NCBI GenBank assembly: GCA_937120965.1
Contig: CAKZKA010000306.1
Location: 1 to 39,646, forward strand
Origin: an uncultured Chloroflexota bacterium
Lineage (GTDB): Bacteria; Chloroflexota; Chloroflexia; Chloroflexales; Chloroflexaceae
Reading direction: 5' to 3'
Length of the DNA: 39,646 bases
Below are positions 10,046-17,827 of the stretch, piece after piece. Positions within the stretch are counted from its first letter, which is position 1; each line of letters opens with the position of its first letter. Both the position numbers and the translations under genes were made by a program. The notes below the pieces were generated by a model, which ran no database searches, had not been told where the DNA came from, and saw nothing but the letters and a program-made list of their open reading frames with translations.

Positions 10046-10231
10046 TACGTGTTCACATGTGGGGTAATACCATTTTGGATTTTAGATTTTGGATTGTGGA
10101 TTGCCACGCTGGGCAGCACAACGCCTGAAATCGCTTCAGGCAATGCGGCATCATCAACGGTGATTGGTATAAGGCGTCGGGAGCGCGGGCGGGACGCCCG
10201 CAAGGACCTGGATGCGGGCAAGCTGCCCGCT
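10046..10231. mobile_element. Element D, copy 2, split by element C
   Basis: Begins TACGTGTTCACATGTGGGGTAA at 10046, as in copy 3 (TGCGTGTTCACACGTGGGGTAA at 14119). After the inserted element C (10068-10169) the D sequence resumes at AAGGCGTCGGGAGCGCGGGC. The right end is missing: homology stops near 10231 (CTGCCCGCTGTGG). Removing the insertion and one TAA restores GGGGTAAGGCGTC as in copy 3. Confidence 0.8.
10068..10169 (-). mobile_element. MITE-like element C, copy 2, nested in element D
   Basis: Inverted copy of the 102-bp element at 6125. Ends TACCA/TGGTA; flanked by TAA at 10065-10067 and 10170-10172. Because the interrupted element D is known from copies elsewhere, this insertion defines both boundaries and the 3-bp duplication directly. 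Confidence 0.88.
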
Positions 10232-10248
10232 GTGGAGAGGGTTTGAGC

Positions 10249-10274
10249 GGAGAGGCACAGCGCTGTGCCTCTCC
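10249..10274. terminator. Perfect 26-bp palindrome GAGGCACAGC/GCTGTGCCTC
   Basis: GGAGAGGCACAGC is followed at once by its exact complement; downstream is TCCGTTTT, so a plus-strand terminator is possible. A related palindrome (core GAGGCGCAGCGCTGCGCCTC) is at 36560-36587. Confidence 0.5.
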
Positions 10275-10324
10275 TCCGTTTTGCATTGCGTCATTGCGCT
10301 GCTGCGCCGTAGGGATATGTGATT

Positions 10325-10532
10325 TGTGGATAAGTAGCCGATATTTGTGGATAACCCTTGCACTTTGTGGATAAGCCGGCCCATTGTTCGTGGAAGGGCT
10401 GTGTACGGAGTCGCGCTTCCTCCACTCTCTTGACCGTACTTCGTGGTTTTGTGGACGCTCTTCCACACTCTCTCCCCCGTCGTTTCAGCGCGTCCTCAAG
10501 CATGCTTTTATCGTCTTTCCACGCTATCCACA
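10325..10532. other. DnaA-box cluster, candidate oriC or DnaA-binding locus
   Basis: Three exact copies of TGTGGATAA, the complement of the DnaA box TTATCCACA, lie in the same orientation at 10325-10333, 10346-10354 and 10366-10374, spaced 21 and 20 bases (about two helical turns). One-mismatch CTATCCACA is at 10524-10532, and core-only sites (TGTGGA or TCCACA) at about 10450 and 10462. The interval has no gene. Just downstream is the SRP RNA gene. AT-rich stretches exist (10541-10580) but are modest. dnaA itself is not in the window, so an origin is a hypothesis; a titration or regulatory cluster is the alternative. Confidence 0.6.
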
Positions 10533-10697
10533 GCCCTACGGTGAGTGCTACATATCCTAAACCCTTTTCATCATTTTGATGTGAACATGCGGTAATCCCG
10601 TTCCCAATCCAGCGGAGAGGTAACTACCCGCAGCACCGGTTTGTTGGAGGGTTTGAGAAGATCACGCTCGCCCACGCAAATCGCTTTGCCAATGTGG

Positions 10698-10703
10698 TAT
10701 AAT
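10698..10703 (+). promoter_or_regulatory. -10 element of the SRP RNA gene
   Basis: Perfect TATAAT eight bases before the predicted 5' end of the SRP RNA. No clear -35 hexamer at 16-18 bases. Confidence 0.6.
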
Positions 10704-10710
10704 AGCTGCT

Positions 10711-10800
10711 GGCACCAAAGAACGGCAGATACTTGCTGAACCCCGCCAGGGCTGAAAGGCAGCAACGGTAGGTGAGTTCCTCTGGGTGTTCTGAGGTGCC
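10711..10800 (+). ncRNA. ffs: Small bacterial SRP RNA (4.5S type)
   Basis: The apical domain is unmistakable: GCCAGGGCTGAAAGGCAGCA contains the 5' CAGG and 3' AGCA internal-loop strands and a GAAA tetraloop that bind Ffh. Flanking strands extend the hairpin, and the ends GGCACC (10711-10716) and GGTGCC (10795-10800) pair, giving about 90 nt, a normal size for the small form without an Alu domain. A TATAAT box lies just upstream and an intrinsic terminator ends at 10903. The RNA forms the signal recognition particle with Ffh for cotranslational membrane targeting. Confidence 0.92.
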
Positions 10801-10871
10801 CCCTTTATTTGTGTGCCGCTACGCGGAGAAGGATCGGGAATCTCCGGTCCCTACACCACCTTCAGACGATA

Positions 10872-10903
10872 GTGGGAGGGCAATGCCCTCCCACGGCTTT
10901 TTT
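10872..10903 (+). terminator. Intrinsic terminator after SRP RNA
   Basis: GTGGGAGGGC, loop AAT, GCCCTCCCAC, then GGC and six T (10898-10903). A textbook rho-independent terminator for the plus strand. Its stem resembles the GGGAGGGC...GCCCTCCC hairpin of the type B modules. Confidence 0.85.
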
Positions 10904-10922
10904 GCGCCTTGCGTAGCCCGGC

Positions 10923-11357
10923 TCACACTGCCGGGCCATCGCGCAGCCGGGAAGATGGTTCGTTCTCGCCCGCTCTCCCCTTTCCCGGCAACAATTCTTC
11001 CGGTGTGGTGATGCGCTGTTTGCCGTCAATGCTCAGCAGCACCACGGTGCATCCCGGCGCCAGTTCGACCAGCACCTGGCGACACATCCCACACGGGCTG
11101 GCCACGGTCACGGTGGGGGTGACGACCGCAATGGCGGCGATTGCGCGCTCGCCGGCGGCGTAGGCGCTGAGCAGCGCGACGCGCTCGGCGCACACGCTGG
11201 CCTGGATGGCGCGGTTCTCGACGTTGCCACCCCGAAAGATCGCCCCTGAGGCGGTCAGTACCGCGGCGCCGACCCGGAACTGCGAGTAGGGCGTGTAGGC
11301 CAGATCACGCGCTGCGAAGGCTGCGGCGACGAGATCCGCGTAGTCAGGTTGGTCCAT
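10923..11357 (-). CDS. cdd: Cytidine deaminase
   Basis: A 144-residue zinc-dependent cytidine/deoxycytidine deaminase that converts (deoxy)cytidine to (deoxy)uridine in pyrimidine salvage. YTPYSQFRVGAAV and the substrate-binding GGNVENRA precede the catalytic CAER (zinc Cys and proton-shuttle Glu, about residues 55-58); PCGMCRQ (about 88-94) supplies the other two zinc cysteines. Length fits the tetrameric class. The last ~20 residues past ITTPEELLPG are a variable tail. Its start lies inside the end of the upstream CorC-like gene (14-base overlap), so translation is probably coupled. Confidence 0.93.
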   Translation of the reverse strand: MDQPDYADLVAAAFAARDLAYTPYSQFRVGAAVLTASGAIFRGGNVENRAIQASVCAERVALLSAYAAGERAIAAIAVVTPTVTVASPCGMCRQVLVELAPGCTVVLLSIDGKQRITTPEELLPGKGRAGENEPSSRLRDGPAV

Positions 11358-12654
11358 GGGCCTTCTCCGTGGCCAGCACCCCGTTGGCGCCAGGATCAGG
11401 GGCCGGCTTGCGCCGTTCGATGCGCAGTTTGTGCGCGCGCATCCCCTTGATTGATTGAACCGTCACCAGCACCTCGCCCAGATCCACCTGATCGCCTGCG
11501 CGCGGCACGCGCCCCAGGTGTTCGTAGACCAGCCCGCCGATCCGCTCAGCACTCTCCGAGGTCAGGTGCGTATCCAGCAGGTCGTTCACGTCTTCAATCG
11601 GCAGGCGCGCGTCAACAACGAACTCGTTGTCGCTCACCGGCTGCACCGACGGATCTTCGGTGTCGTACTCGTCCTGGATCTCGCCGACGATCTGCTCGAT
11701 CAGGTCCTCGATCGTCGCCAGCCCGGCCGTACCGCCGTACTCATCCACGATAATTGCCATGTGGACCTTGCGTCGCTGGAGATCCTCGAGCAGCGCGTTG
11801 ACCTTCATCGTCTCGGGCACAAAGTGGGCCGGTCGCAGCATGGCCCGGATTGGCATGCTCCTGCCGTTGTGGCGCAGCGCGGGGATCAAGTCCTTGGCGT
11901 AGAGGATGCCGACCACCCGATCAATCGTCCCCTCGTAGACAGGGATGCGAGAATGGCCACTGGAGCTTACCACGTCGAGGGCGTGTTCGAGGGTACTGTC
12001 GCTCTCCAGGGCCACGATGTCAACGCGGGGGACCATGATCTCGCGCACCAGGGTGTTGCCGAAGGCGATGACACCCTCGATCATCTCCCGCTCGTCCTGC
12101 TCGATCAGCCCCTTTTCCTCACCAACGTTCATCAGCAGCCGGAGTTCCTCCTCGGTCACCAGGGACGCCACGGGGGCGGCCTGCCCGCTGACCAGACGGA
12201 ACCAGGCCCGCACCAGGGCCAGCACCGGCCACAGCAGGGTTGAGATGACCACCAGCGGGCCGCCGAGCAGGCGCACAGTACGCTCAGGGTCGCGGCTGGC
12301 CCACGCGCGGGGCAGCAACTCGCCAACCACCAGCCCGCCGATCAGCAGGCTGGCCAGTCCACCGCCCAGCGCCCCCGCTCCCTGGCCGGCGCTAAGCCCG
12401 ATGGTGAGCGCCGTTGCCGTGATCAGGGTAACGGTATTCAGAAAGATAATGGTAGCGTTGAAGAAATACGTATCGTCAATCAGCCGGACAAGTGCTTTTC
12501 GAATATGCTTATTGCCCGGCGATTCGCTCAACAGCGTGCTGAGCCGGTGGCGCCCGAGCACGTTTACCGCGGCATCAATCGCCGAAGCACACGCGAGCAC
12601 CAGCAAACACAGTGCAATGCCAATGATCATAAAACCAGGTTCGGGTTCCTCCAA
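11344..12654 (-). CDS. CorC/HlyC-family membrane protein with CBS domains
   Basis: About 436 residues. An N-terminal DUF21 (CNNM) transmembrane domain (first ~190 residues, several hydrophobic helices such as LLVLACASAIDAAVNVLG and ASLLIGGLVVGELLPRAWA), then a CBS pair (EIMVPRVDIVAL, SRIPVYEGTIDRVVGILYAKD, HMAIIVDEYGGTAGLATIEDL) and a C-terminal CorC/HlyC domain (about 350-425). Relatives are implicated in Mg2+/Co2+ efflux. The TTG start at 12654 is preferred because AGGAGGA lies eight bases before it; ATG 12630 has its nearest site 17 bases away. The gene ends overlapping cdd, forming a two-gene unit. Confidence 0.87.
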   Translation of the reverse strand: MEEPEPGFMIIGIALCLLVLACASAIDAAVNVLGRHRLSTLLSESPGNKHIRKALVRLIDDTYFFNATIIFLNTVTLITATALTIGLSAGQGAGALGGGLASLLIGGLVVGELLPRAWASRDPERTVRLLGGPLVVISTLLWPVLALVRAWFRLVSGQAAPVASLVTEEELRLLMNVGEEKGLIEQDEREMIEGVIAFGNTLVREIMVPRVDIVALESDSTLEHALDVVSSSGHSRIPVYEGTIDRVVGILYAKDLIPALRHNGRSMPIRAMLRPAHFVPETMKVNALLEDLQRRKVHMAIIVDEYGGTAGLATIEDLIEQIVGEIQDEYDTEDPSVQPVSDNEFVVDARLPIEDVNDLLDTHLTSESAERIGGLVYEHLGRVPRAGDQVDLGEVLVTVQSIKGMRAHKLRIERRKPAPDPGANGVLATEKAHGPT

Positions 12655-12676
12655 GGAAGCACTCCTCCTGATACGA

Positions 12677-12905
12677 ATATGGGGAAACCGGCTTTCCCCA
12701 AACCCCTGCCTGTCGGGGTGGCAGGCTTTCCGCACCGGGACGGTTTGAAAAGGCGCAGCCCTCCCAGGAAACAACCCGGGTTCATCCGGCGCGGGATGGA
12801 GGGTGGGGTATCCCGGTTGCCCCACCTGCGGTGAGCCTGTCCAACCGTGCCCCTCGCGGCGGGGCGGGTGTGGGAGGGCGTAGCCCTGCAGACAGTCCCC
12901 GCAGC
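12677..12905. repeat. Degenerate type A modules
   Basis: The 264-base gap contains GGGGAAACCGGCTTTCCCC (12681-12699), a diverged copy GGGTATCCCGGTTGCCCC followed by CACCTGCGGTGAGCCTGTCC (around 12806-12842), and scraps of the type B hairpin. No gene or promoter is evident. Confidence 0.7.
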
Positions 12906-12918
12906 CGGCGCGGGAAGG

Positions 12919-13866
12919 TTACGAGAACAGAGCGCTGAGGGAAAGATCTTTGTGGATGCGCATGATCGCCTCTGCGAACAGGGGCGCCACGCTGATGGCG
13001 CGCACGCGGGCCGTCGCTGCAGCCGCGCTCTGGGGAATGGTATTGGTGACGATGGTCTCGATCAGGTCCGATCGGGCAATCAGCTCCAGCGCGTTGGCTG
13101 CGAAGATGCCGTGGGTAGCACAGGCGTACACCTTCCTGGCGCCGCGCTCGACCAGGGCCTGTGCCGCCTCGATCAGGGTGCCGCCTGTGGAGATCATATC
13201 ATCCACAATGATCGCCGTCTTGCCCTCAACCTCGCCGACCATCTCGATCACTTCAGCCGTATCCGGTTCGGGTCGCTGCTTGGCGATGATCGCCAGCCCT
13301 GCACCGATCCGCTCACGAAAGCGGTTGGCCCGCCCCACCCCGCCTGCGTCCGGTGAGACAACCACCGGGTTTTGCAGGTTCAGACCGTGGATGTAGTCGG
13401 ACAGCAAGGGAGCGGCCTGCAAGTGGTCCACCGGGATGTCAAAAAAGCCTTCGATTGCCGGCGCGTGGAGATCCATGGTCAGCACCCGGTCGGCGCCGGC
13501 GGTGCGGATGAGATTGGCCACCAGCTTTGCGGAGATCGGCTCGCGCCCGGCGGTTTTCTTCTCCTGCTTGGCATAGCCGTAGTAGGGGATGACCGCGGTG
13601 ACCCGGCGGGCCGAGGCCCGTCGCACGGCGTCGATCATCAGCAGCAGTTCCATCAAGTTGTGGTCAACCGGCGTGCAAGTCGGCTGAATAACAAAGACAT
13701 CGCAGCCGCGCACATTGTCGTGGATCTTGATCCGCGTCTCGCCGTTCTTGAATTCACCGACCATGGCGCGGCCCAGGGTCATGCGCAAGTTTGCCGCAAT
13801 CTCTCTGGCCAGAGCAGGGTTGGCATTGCCACTGAAAATGAGCAGACGACCATCCATAGCTGGCAT
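12919..13866 (-). CDS. prs: Ribose-phosphate pyrophosphokinase (PRPP synthetase)
   Basis: A 315-residue PRPP synthetase that makes phosphoribosyl pyrophosphate from ribose 5-phosphate and ATP for nucleotide, His and Trp synthesis. Seen: FSGNANPALAREIA and GEFKNGETRIKI at the N-terminus; the flexible-loop region YYGYAKQEKKTAGREPISAK; LHAPAIEGFFDIPVDHL; the ribose-phosphate and PRPP loop IIVDDMISTGGTL. KQEKK replaces the commoner RQDRK, a conservative change. ATG 13857 is an alternative start with better ribosome-site spacing (AGGGA, nine bases). The gene follows tRNA-Gln on the same strand. Confidence 0.92.
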   Translation of the reverse strand: MPAMDGRLLIFSGNANPALAREIAANLRMTLGRAMVGEFKNGETRIKIHDNVRGCDVFVIQPTCTPVDHNLMELLLMIDAVRRASARRVTAVIPYYGYAKQEKKTAGREPISAKLVANLIRTAGADRVLTMDLHAPAIEGFFDIPVDHLQAAPLLSDYIHGLNLQNPVVVSPDAGGVGRANRFRERIGAGLAIIAKQRPEPDTAEVIEMVGEVEGKTAIIVDDMISTGGTLIEAAQALVERGARKVYACATHGIFAANALELIARSDLIETIVTNTIPQSAAAATARVRAISVAPLFAEAIMRIHKDLSLSALFS

Positions 13867-13888
13867 TCCCTATCGCCGGCATCGAAAA

Positions 13889-13915
13889 CGGCAGTGAAGC
13901 CACGCCCCACTGCCG
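13889..13915 (-). terminator. Hairpin between tRNA-Gln and prs
   Basis: CGGCAGTG and CACTGCCG form an 8-bp stem with an 11-base loop; on the minus strand it is followed by TTTT. It could end the tRNA transcript or attenuate read-through into prs. Confidence 0.45.
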
Positions 13916-13999
13916 CTCGTTCCGCCGGTGGTACGGCAAACAGGCGTTTTCACCCTGTTCATTGCCTGGTACTCGTTGTGTGGCACTCAACCGCGATGG

Positions 14000-14073
14000 T
14001 GGCTGCCGGGCCAGGACTCGAACCTGGACAGACGGATCCAAAGTCCGTAGTGCTACCATTACACAACCCGGCA
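14000..14073 (-). tRNA. tRNA-Gln (anticodon UUG)
   Basis: Complete cloverleaf on the minus strand: acceptor TGCCGGG/CCCGGCA, D-arm region TTGTGTAATGGTAGCAC, anticodon arm ACGGA-CTTTGGA-TCCGT with anticodon TTG, T-arm CAGG-TTCGAGT-CCTG, discriminator G and an encoded CCA end. A TATAAT box lies 10 bases upstream. Confidence 0.95.
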
Positions 14074-14083
14074 ATGCCTCTTC

Positions 14084-14089
14084 ATTATA
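14084..14089 (-). promoter_or_regulatory. -10 element of tRNA-Gln
   Basis: ATTATA on the plus strand, TATAAT on the minus strand, 10 bases before the mature tRNA 5' end. Confidence 0.55.
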
Positions 14090-14118
14090 CCACATATGCT
14101 GTGAGCATTGGGGCAACG

Positions 14119-14271
14119 TGCGTGTTCACACGTGGGGTAAGGCGTCACCCCGGGAGCGCGGGCGTCCCGCCCGCAAGGGCCTGGATGCACCCCGGGAGCG
14201 CGGGCGTCCCGCCCGCAAGGGCCTGGATGCGGGCAAGCTGCCCGCGCTCCCAGGCGAAGTGTGAACACGTA
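14119..14271. mobile_element. Element D, copy 3, with internal 42-bp duplication
   Basis: Ends TGCGTGTTCACAC and GTGTGAACACGTA are inverted. The inside carries a 42-bp unit twice in tandem (14147-14188 and 14189-14230: ACCCCGGGAGCGCGGGCGTC...). No target duplication is visible, so the copy is older or rearranged. The rest of 14272-14430 has a degenerate type A palindrome (GGGGAAACCGCGTTTCCC near 14333). Confidence 0.75.
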
Positions 14272-14430
14272 CTGCTCGCCCCGACTGCCTGCTCGCCAGG
14301 GTGTCGCGCCCATACCCTCCCGGTGGGGGGATGGGGAAACCGCGTTTCCCTTCCCTTGCGCGAGGGTTCGGGGTTCGTTGCGCGTGCTATAATCGCCCGG
14401 AGACTGCATGCGAGAAGGAGGAGGTTTGTT

Positions 14431-15477
14431 GTGCCGCTTCGGAACGATCTGGGGGTTGCGTTCCACACCTTACGCGAAATTGATGTTGCGGCCATTCGTG
14501 ACGAGTGCGAGCGACCGGTCACGATTGCCTGTTCTGGCGCCTACGCCCTCTGGACGCGCGCCAGCGCCGCGCTCCGCGAGCAGGCGGGGCCGGGCGCCGG
14601 CCCCGCCACGCCCGATCCGCTCCTCTACCGGCCGCTTGCCCCTGCCACGTTCGAGGACTGGCGCCTTCCAGCCGATATGGCCCTGGTCCTGATTGACGCT
14701 CGCGCGCCCCTCACCAGCGCAGAGGCGGCGGCCCTCAGCCGGCTGGCCAGACTGTCGCTGCCCACCACCGTGGTGATTGCTGGCGTTGCTGGCAGCGCCG
14801 GGTTCCGGCTGCCTCTCCCTCATCTTCCCCAGGCCCACGTAGTCACGCTCCCGGATCTGGACGCGCCATCCGCGCGTGAGGCGCTGGCGGCGGCCATCTT
14901 TGAACGCCTGCCCGCCGATAAGCGTCTGGGGGCGGCTCGCGCCCTGCCGGGCTTGCGACAGGTTTATGCCACCGAGTTGATCGGTTCGGTCTCGTTCGCC
15001 AACGCCACGTATGCCCTGGTTTCGGCCATCCCCGAACAGTTTCCGCTGCTCGCCGCGCCCTTTGCCGTGGCCGACATTGTTATTCTCACCAAGAACCAGG
15101 CCCTCATGGTCTATCGCCTGGCGCTGGCCCACGGTTTGGCGCCTGACGATTACGCCCGCATCGGCGAACTGCTTCCCGTGATCGGCGGCGGATTCCTGTG
15201 GCGACACCTCGCCCGCACCGTGGTCTCTCTGGTGCCCCTCTGGGGCATCGTCCCCAAGGTGGCCATCGCCTACGCCGGCACGTATGCCACCGGCGTCAGC
15301 GCCTGGCGCTGGTTTGCAGCCCGCGAGCAGCTCTCGCCGGAACGGCTGCGCGAGGTGAGCGCCGAGGCTCTGCGTCTCGGGCGCGAGCACGCGCAGGCGC
15401 TCATCGAGTCCTACCAGCAGCGCAAGACCGCCGACGCGCCCCCTCGCACGAACCCGCGCGACGCAAGGCGCCCCTGA
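14431..15477 (+). CDS. Membrane-associated protein, possibly DUF697/YcjF-like
   Basis: The start is GTG at 14431, set by the excellent ribosome site AGGAGGAGG six bases upstream; reading further upstream would run through a tRNA and repeats. Encodes 348 residues. The N-terminal ~200 residues are soluble-looking with an Ala-rich domain that resembles a GTPase-like fold in outline (LVLIDARAPLTSAEAAAL, TTVVIAGVAGS) but has no Walker motifs. The C-terminal part (about 195-310) has hydrophobic helices: PLLAAPFAVADIVILTKNQALMVYRLALA (split) and ARTVVSLVPLWGIVPKVAIAYAGTYATG (split), reminiscent of the DUF697 module attached to some GTPases. Function unknown. Confidence 0.72.
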   Translation: MPLRNDLGVAFHTLREIDVAAIRDECERPVTIACSGAYALWTRASAALREQAGPGAGPATPDPLLYRPLAPATFEDWRLPADMALVLIDARAPLTSAEAAALSRLARLSLPTTVVIAGVAGSAGFRLPLPHLPQAHVVTLPDLDAPSAREALAAAIFERLPADKRLGAARALPGLRQVYATELIGSVSFANATYALVSAIPEQFPLLAAPFAVADIVILTKNQALMVYRLALAHGLAPDDYARIGELLPVIGGGFLWRHLARTVVSLVPLWGIVPKVAIAYAGTYATGVSAWRWFAAREQLSPERLREVSAEALRLGREHAQALIESYQQRKTADAPPRTNPRDARRP

Positions 15478-15496
15478 GCGGGTATGCTTCGACAGG

Positions 15497-15608
15497 CAGG
15501 GGGATGGGGAAACCCGGTTTCCCCATGTTCCAACCGCTGGTGGGAGCGGCTGGCGCCCCCACAGGCAGGGGGATGGGGAAACCCGGTTTCCCCGGATGTT
15601 CACATCAG
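15497..15608. repeat. Two type A modules
   Basis: Two copies of GGGGAAACCCGGTTTCCCC (about 15506-15524 and 15575-15593) separated by CAACCGCTGGTGGGAGCGGC and CTGGCGCCCCCACAGGCAGG. The inverted tag (15594-15608) contains the stop codon of the minus-strand YedK-like gene. Confidence 0.85.
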
Positions 15609-16285
15609 GAGTTTGCTGCCACGTCCACCGGCGCAATCAGAGCGGCGCCTTCGTTGCGCACAGAGTTGACCGCTTTGCCGACGGGGTAAACGCGCATGCG
15701 TTCAGCCGGGTAAGGGATGAGCAAGGCCTGGAGCGGCCCGGCGTCGCGGAGGCCGGGGTCGAGCCAGAGGTTGTAGTGTTCCGGCGCGAGGATCACCGGC
15801 ATACGCTCATGCAGCGGCTGTATAAGCGCATTCGCTGTAGTGGTAATGATCGTGCAACTCTGGATCCACGCGCCATCAGGCGCCTGCCAGCGCTCCCAGA
15901 GACCAGCCATGGCGAATGGCTCACCTGTGGTCAGGAGCGCATAGTACGGCTGCTTGCCCCCGGCGCGCGCCTGCCACTCGTAGAAGCCGTCGGCAGGGAT
16001 CAGGCAGCGCCGCTGCCGCAAGGCAGCGCGAAAGGCTGGCTTCTCTGCCACGGTTTCGGCCCGGGCGTTGATCATCCGCGCGCCAGCGCTGGCGTCCTTC
16101 GACCGGGACGGTATGAGTCCCCAGCGGGCCAGTTCCGCGATGCGTCGCCCGTCCTCTTGCCTGATGATGACCACGGGTTGGGTCGGCGCGATGTTGTAAC
16201 GCGCCTCCACCACGGGCGCCTCGTCCAGGTTGAAGTGCAACGCCAGTTGTTCGCCCGACGCGGCCAGCGTAAAACGCCCACACAT
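15605..16285 (-). CDS. SOS response-associated peptidase (YedK/HMCES)
   Basis: A 226-residue SRAP-domain protein. The start at 16285 gives MCGRFTLA, placing the catalytic Cys2 that forms a thiazolidine crosslink with abasic sites in single-stranded DNA. Other family landmarks are EARYNIAPTQPVVII, MINARAETVAEKPAFRAALRQ (split), RCLIPADGFYEWQ and the His-containing HERMPVILAPEHYNLWL. Family members shield abasic sites during replication. The stop codon TGA lies inside the tag CTGATGTGAACATC of the adjoining type A module. Confidence 0.92.
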   Translation of the reverse strand: MCGRFTLAASGEQLALHFNLDEAPVVEARYNIAPTQPVVIIRQEDGRRIAELARWGLIPSRSKDASAGARMINARAETVAEKPAFRAALRQRRCLIPADGFYEWQARAGGKQPYYALLTTGEPFAMAGLWERWQAPDGAWIQSCTIITTTANALIQPLHERMPVILAPEHYNLWLDPGLRDAGPLQALLIPYPAERMRVYPVGKAVNSVRNEGAALIAPVDVAANS

Positions 16286-16349
16286 ACATGCTCCAGATGG
16301 ACGGAGGAAGATCCCCCCTGGGGCGTCCCGCGAAGAGGTGAGGAGGGCT

Positions 16350-16475
16350 TGCCCCCCCACAGGCAGGGGGATGGGGAAACCCGGTTGCCCCGTTTCCCAA
16401 CCGCTGGTGGGAGCGGCTGGCGCCCCCACAGGCAGGGGAATGGGGAAACCCGGTTTCCCCGTATGTTCACCTCAG
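16350..16475. repeat. Two type A modules
   Basis: Copies of GGGGAAACCCGGTTGCCCC (about 16374-16392) and GGGGAAACCCGGTTTCCCC (about 16442-16460) with the same CGCTGGTGGGAGCGGCTGGC spacer as at 15530. The terminal tag TATGTTCACCTCAG (16462-16475) directly touches the stop codon of the next gene. Confidence 0.85.
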
Positions 16476-16913
16476 TTACTTCTCGTCCGGATCCAGCCGT
16501 GTGGTCTCACCGGTTGCGGCGGACTCATCGGGGGGAGGCGGGGCCTGCTCGCCGGCGCGTATACGGTTGACAAAGCCGGCCAGTTGTTCATTGAGCATAG
16601 CCACACCGCGGGCCAGGGTCTCCTGGAAATCCTGCGCTACCTTGCTTTGCTGGGCCTGGCTCACTGCCTGCTCGCCGCGCTGCACCAGTTCCTTCACCTG
16701 CGGATTTTCCTGGATCGCCTTCATTGCGTTCTGGAGCTGGGCGCCGATCTCGCGCAGGCCCGCAGAAATGTCGGACTGGAGTTGACGGGCGCGATCGCTT
16801 TCCAGGGCGCTGCGAATGGTCTGTTCGATCTGGTGGCCCAGCTCGCGCAGTTCGTTGGCCAGGTCGCTTTGCGGCTGCTGCGGCGGTTGGTGCTGATCCT
16901 CGGGCTGGCTCAT
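16476..16913 (-). CDS. Helical protein of unknown function
   Basis: Encodes about 145 residues from the ATG at 16913 (ribosome site GGAAAGGA about eight bases upstream; a GTG at 16931 is a weaker alternative). A Gln/Pro-rich N-terminus is followed by long amphipathic helices (ELRELGHQIEQTIRSALES, LQNAMKAIQENPQVKELVQR, VAQDFQETLARGVAMLNEQL) and a Pro/Glu-rich acidic tail. No signal peptide, membrane segment or catalytic motif. The heptad pattern suggests a coiled coil. Family not recognised; the pattern is common in short Chloroflexota proteins. Its TAA stop abuts a type A module tag. Confidence 0.68.
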   Translation of the reverse strand: MSQPEDQHQPPQQPQSDLANELRELGHQIEQTIRSALESDRARQLQSDISAGLREIGAQLQNAMKAIQENPQVKELVQRGEQAVSQAQQSKVAQDFQETLARGVAMLNEQLAGFVNRIRAGEQAPPPPDESAATGETTRLDPDEK

Positions 16914-17076
16914 GTGTTTGTTCCTTTCCACCTACGTCACCGGTGCGGCTATACCGCCCAATATCGGAAACGAAACGGGGCATTCAGGGAAGGCGCAACC
17001 CTCCCCGCCGACGGAGCGTGGGCAAGGCTGTCGTCTCGGGCAGGCAGGGGTAGGGAGCAACCAGGCTGCCCGACCG

Positions 17077-17754
17077 TCAGAAGCGGACGTAGCGCCGTCG
17101 CAGCATCCACAGCCCGCCGGCGAGCAGCAAAAGCGCGCCGGCCTCGAGCGCCCCGCGCAGGCGCGTGGAGGAAACTCCCGCAACCGGGACCTCGGCGATC
17201 GCCAGGCCGCGCTGAAGGGCGGCTGCGTACAGATCTGCCGGCACGGGCGCATCGGGCCCTTCAGGCGCCAGCAGGTCGCGCAAGTCGGCGCGGATCAGGA
17301 ACGTGCGCAGGAGCGGATCGCGCGGCAACGGCCTGCCACGGGCGCGCAGGGCGACGGTGCGCAGCCAGGCGAACGGGTTGCGCGGCGACTCGACGCGGTA
17401 GCCGAATACGGCATCGTAGTCCGCGGCGATGGCCAGCAGCCGTGCCACTTCTGCCCCGCCGGCCAGACGCTCCTGGTCAAAGGTCAGAATATAATCGCCG
17501 CGGGCAACGCTCCATCCCTGCCGCAGGGCAGTGCGGAACCCCGGCGGTCGTGTAAAGGGCAGCGCCGAAACTCGCCAGTGGGTCGCAGCCAGCCGTGAGA
17601 CCGTCGCGCCGACGTCGGTATTGCGCGCTGCGGTGAGTATCAGTTCGTAGTCGTCAACGTAGCGCGCGGCAACCGCGAGGCACTCCGCCACCAGGCTGTC
17701 AAGCCCTTCGCTGCGATGTACCGGCAACACGATTGATAGACTGTACTGACCCAC
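17077..17754 (-). CDS. Glycosyltransferase family 2-like membrane protein
   Basis: 225 residues. The N-terminus SLSIVLPVHRSEGLDSLVAE is the nucleotide-sugar-binding start of GT-A family 2 enzymes, followed by DDYELILTAARNTD and the region ALRQGWSVARGDYILTFDQE, where the usual DxD metal motif would be; here it is DQE, a weak match. The C-terminal ~25 residues form a transmembrane helix (ALEAGALLLLAGGLWMLRRR). Shorter than typical (about 240-330), so it may be a divergent or inactive member. Start ATG 17754 gives the canonical N-terminus. Confidence 0.7.
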   Translation of the reverse strand: MGQYSLSIVLPVHRSEGLDSLVAECLAVAARYVDDYELILTAARNTDVGATVSRLAATHWRVSALPFTRPPGFRTALRQGWSVARGDYILTFDQERLAGGAEVARLLAIAADYDAVFGYRVESPRNPFAWLRTVALRARGRPLPRDPLLRTFLIRADLRDLLAPEGPDAPVPADLYAAALQRGLAIAEVPVAGVSSTRLRGALEAGALLLLAGGLWMLRRRYVRF

Positions 17755-17827
17755 GCTTGTGCCCCCTGTCCCTCAGGTATTTGCCATCAGTATAGCACAC
17801 CCGCCGTGGAACTTGCTGGCGCCGCGA

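Noticed and set aside
13372-14430. A long in-frame extension upstream of the membrane protein at 14431
   Set aside because: It is antisense to prs, crosses the tRNA-Gln gene and a MITE-like element; the strong ribosome site fixes the start at 14431.
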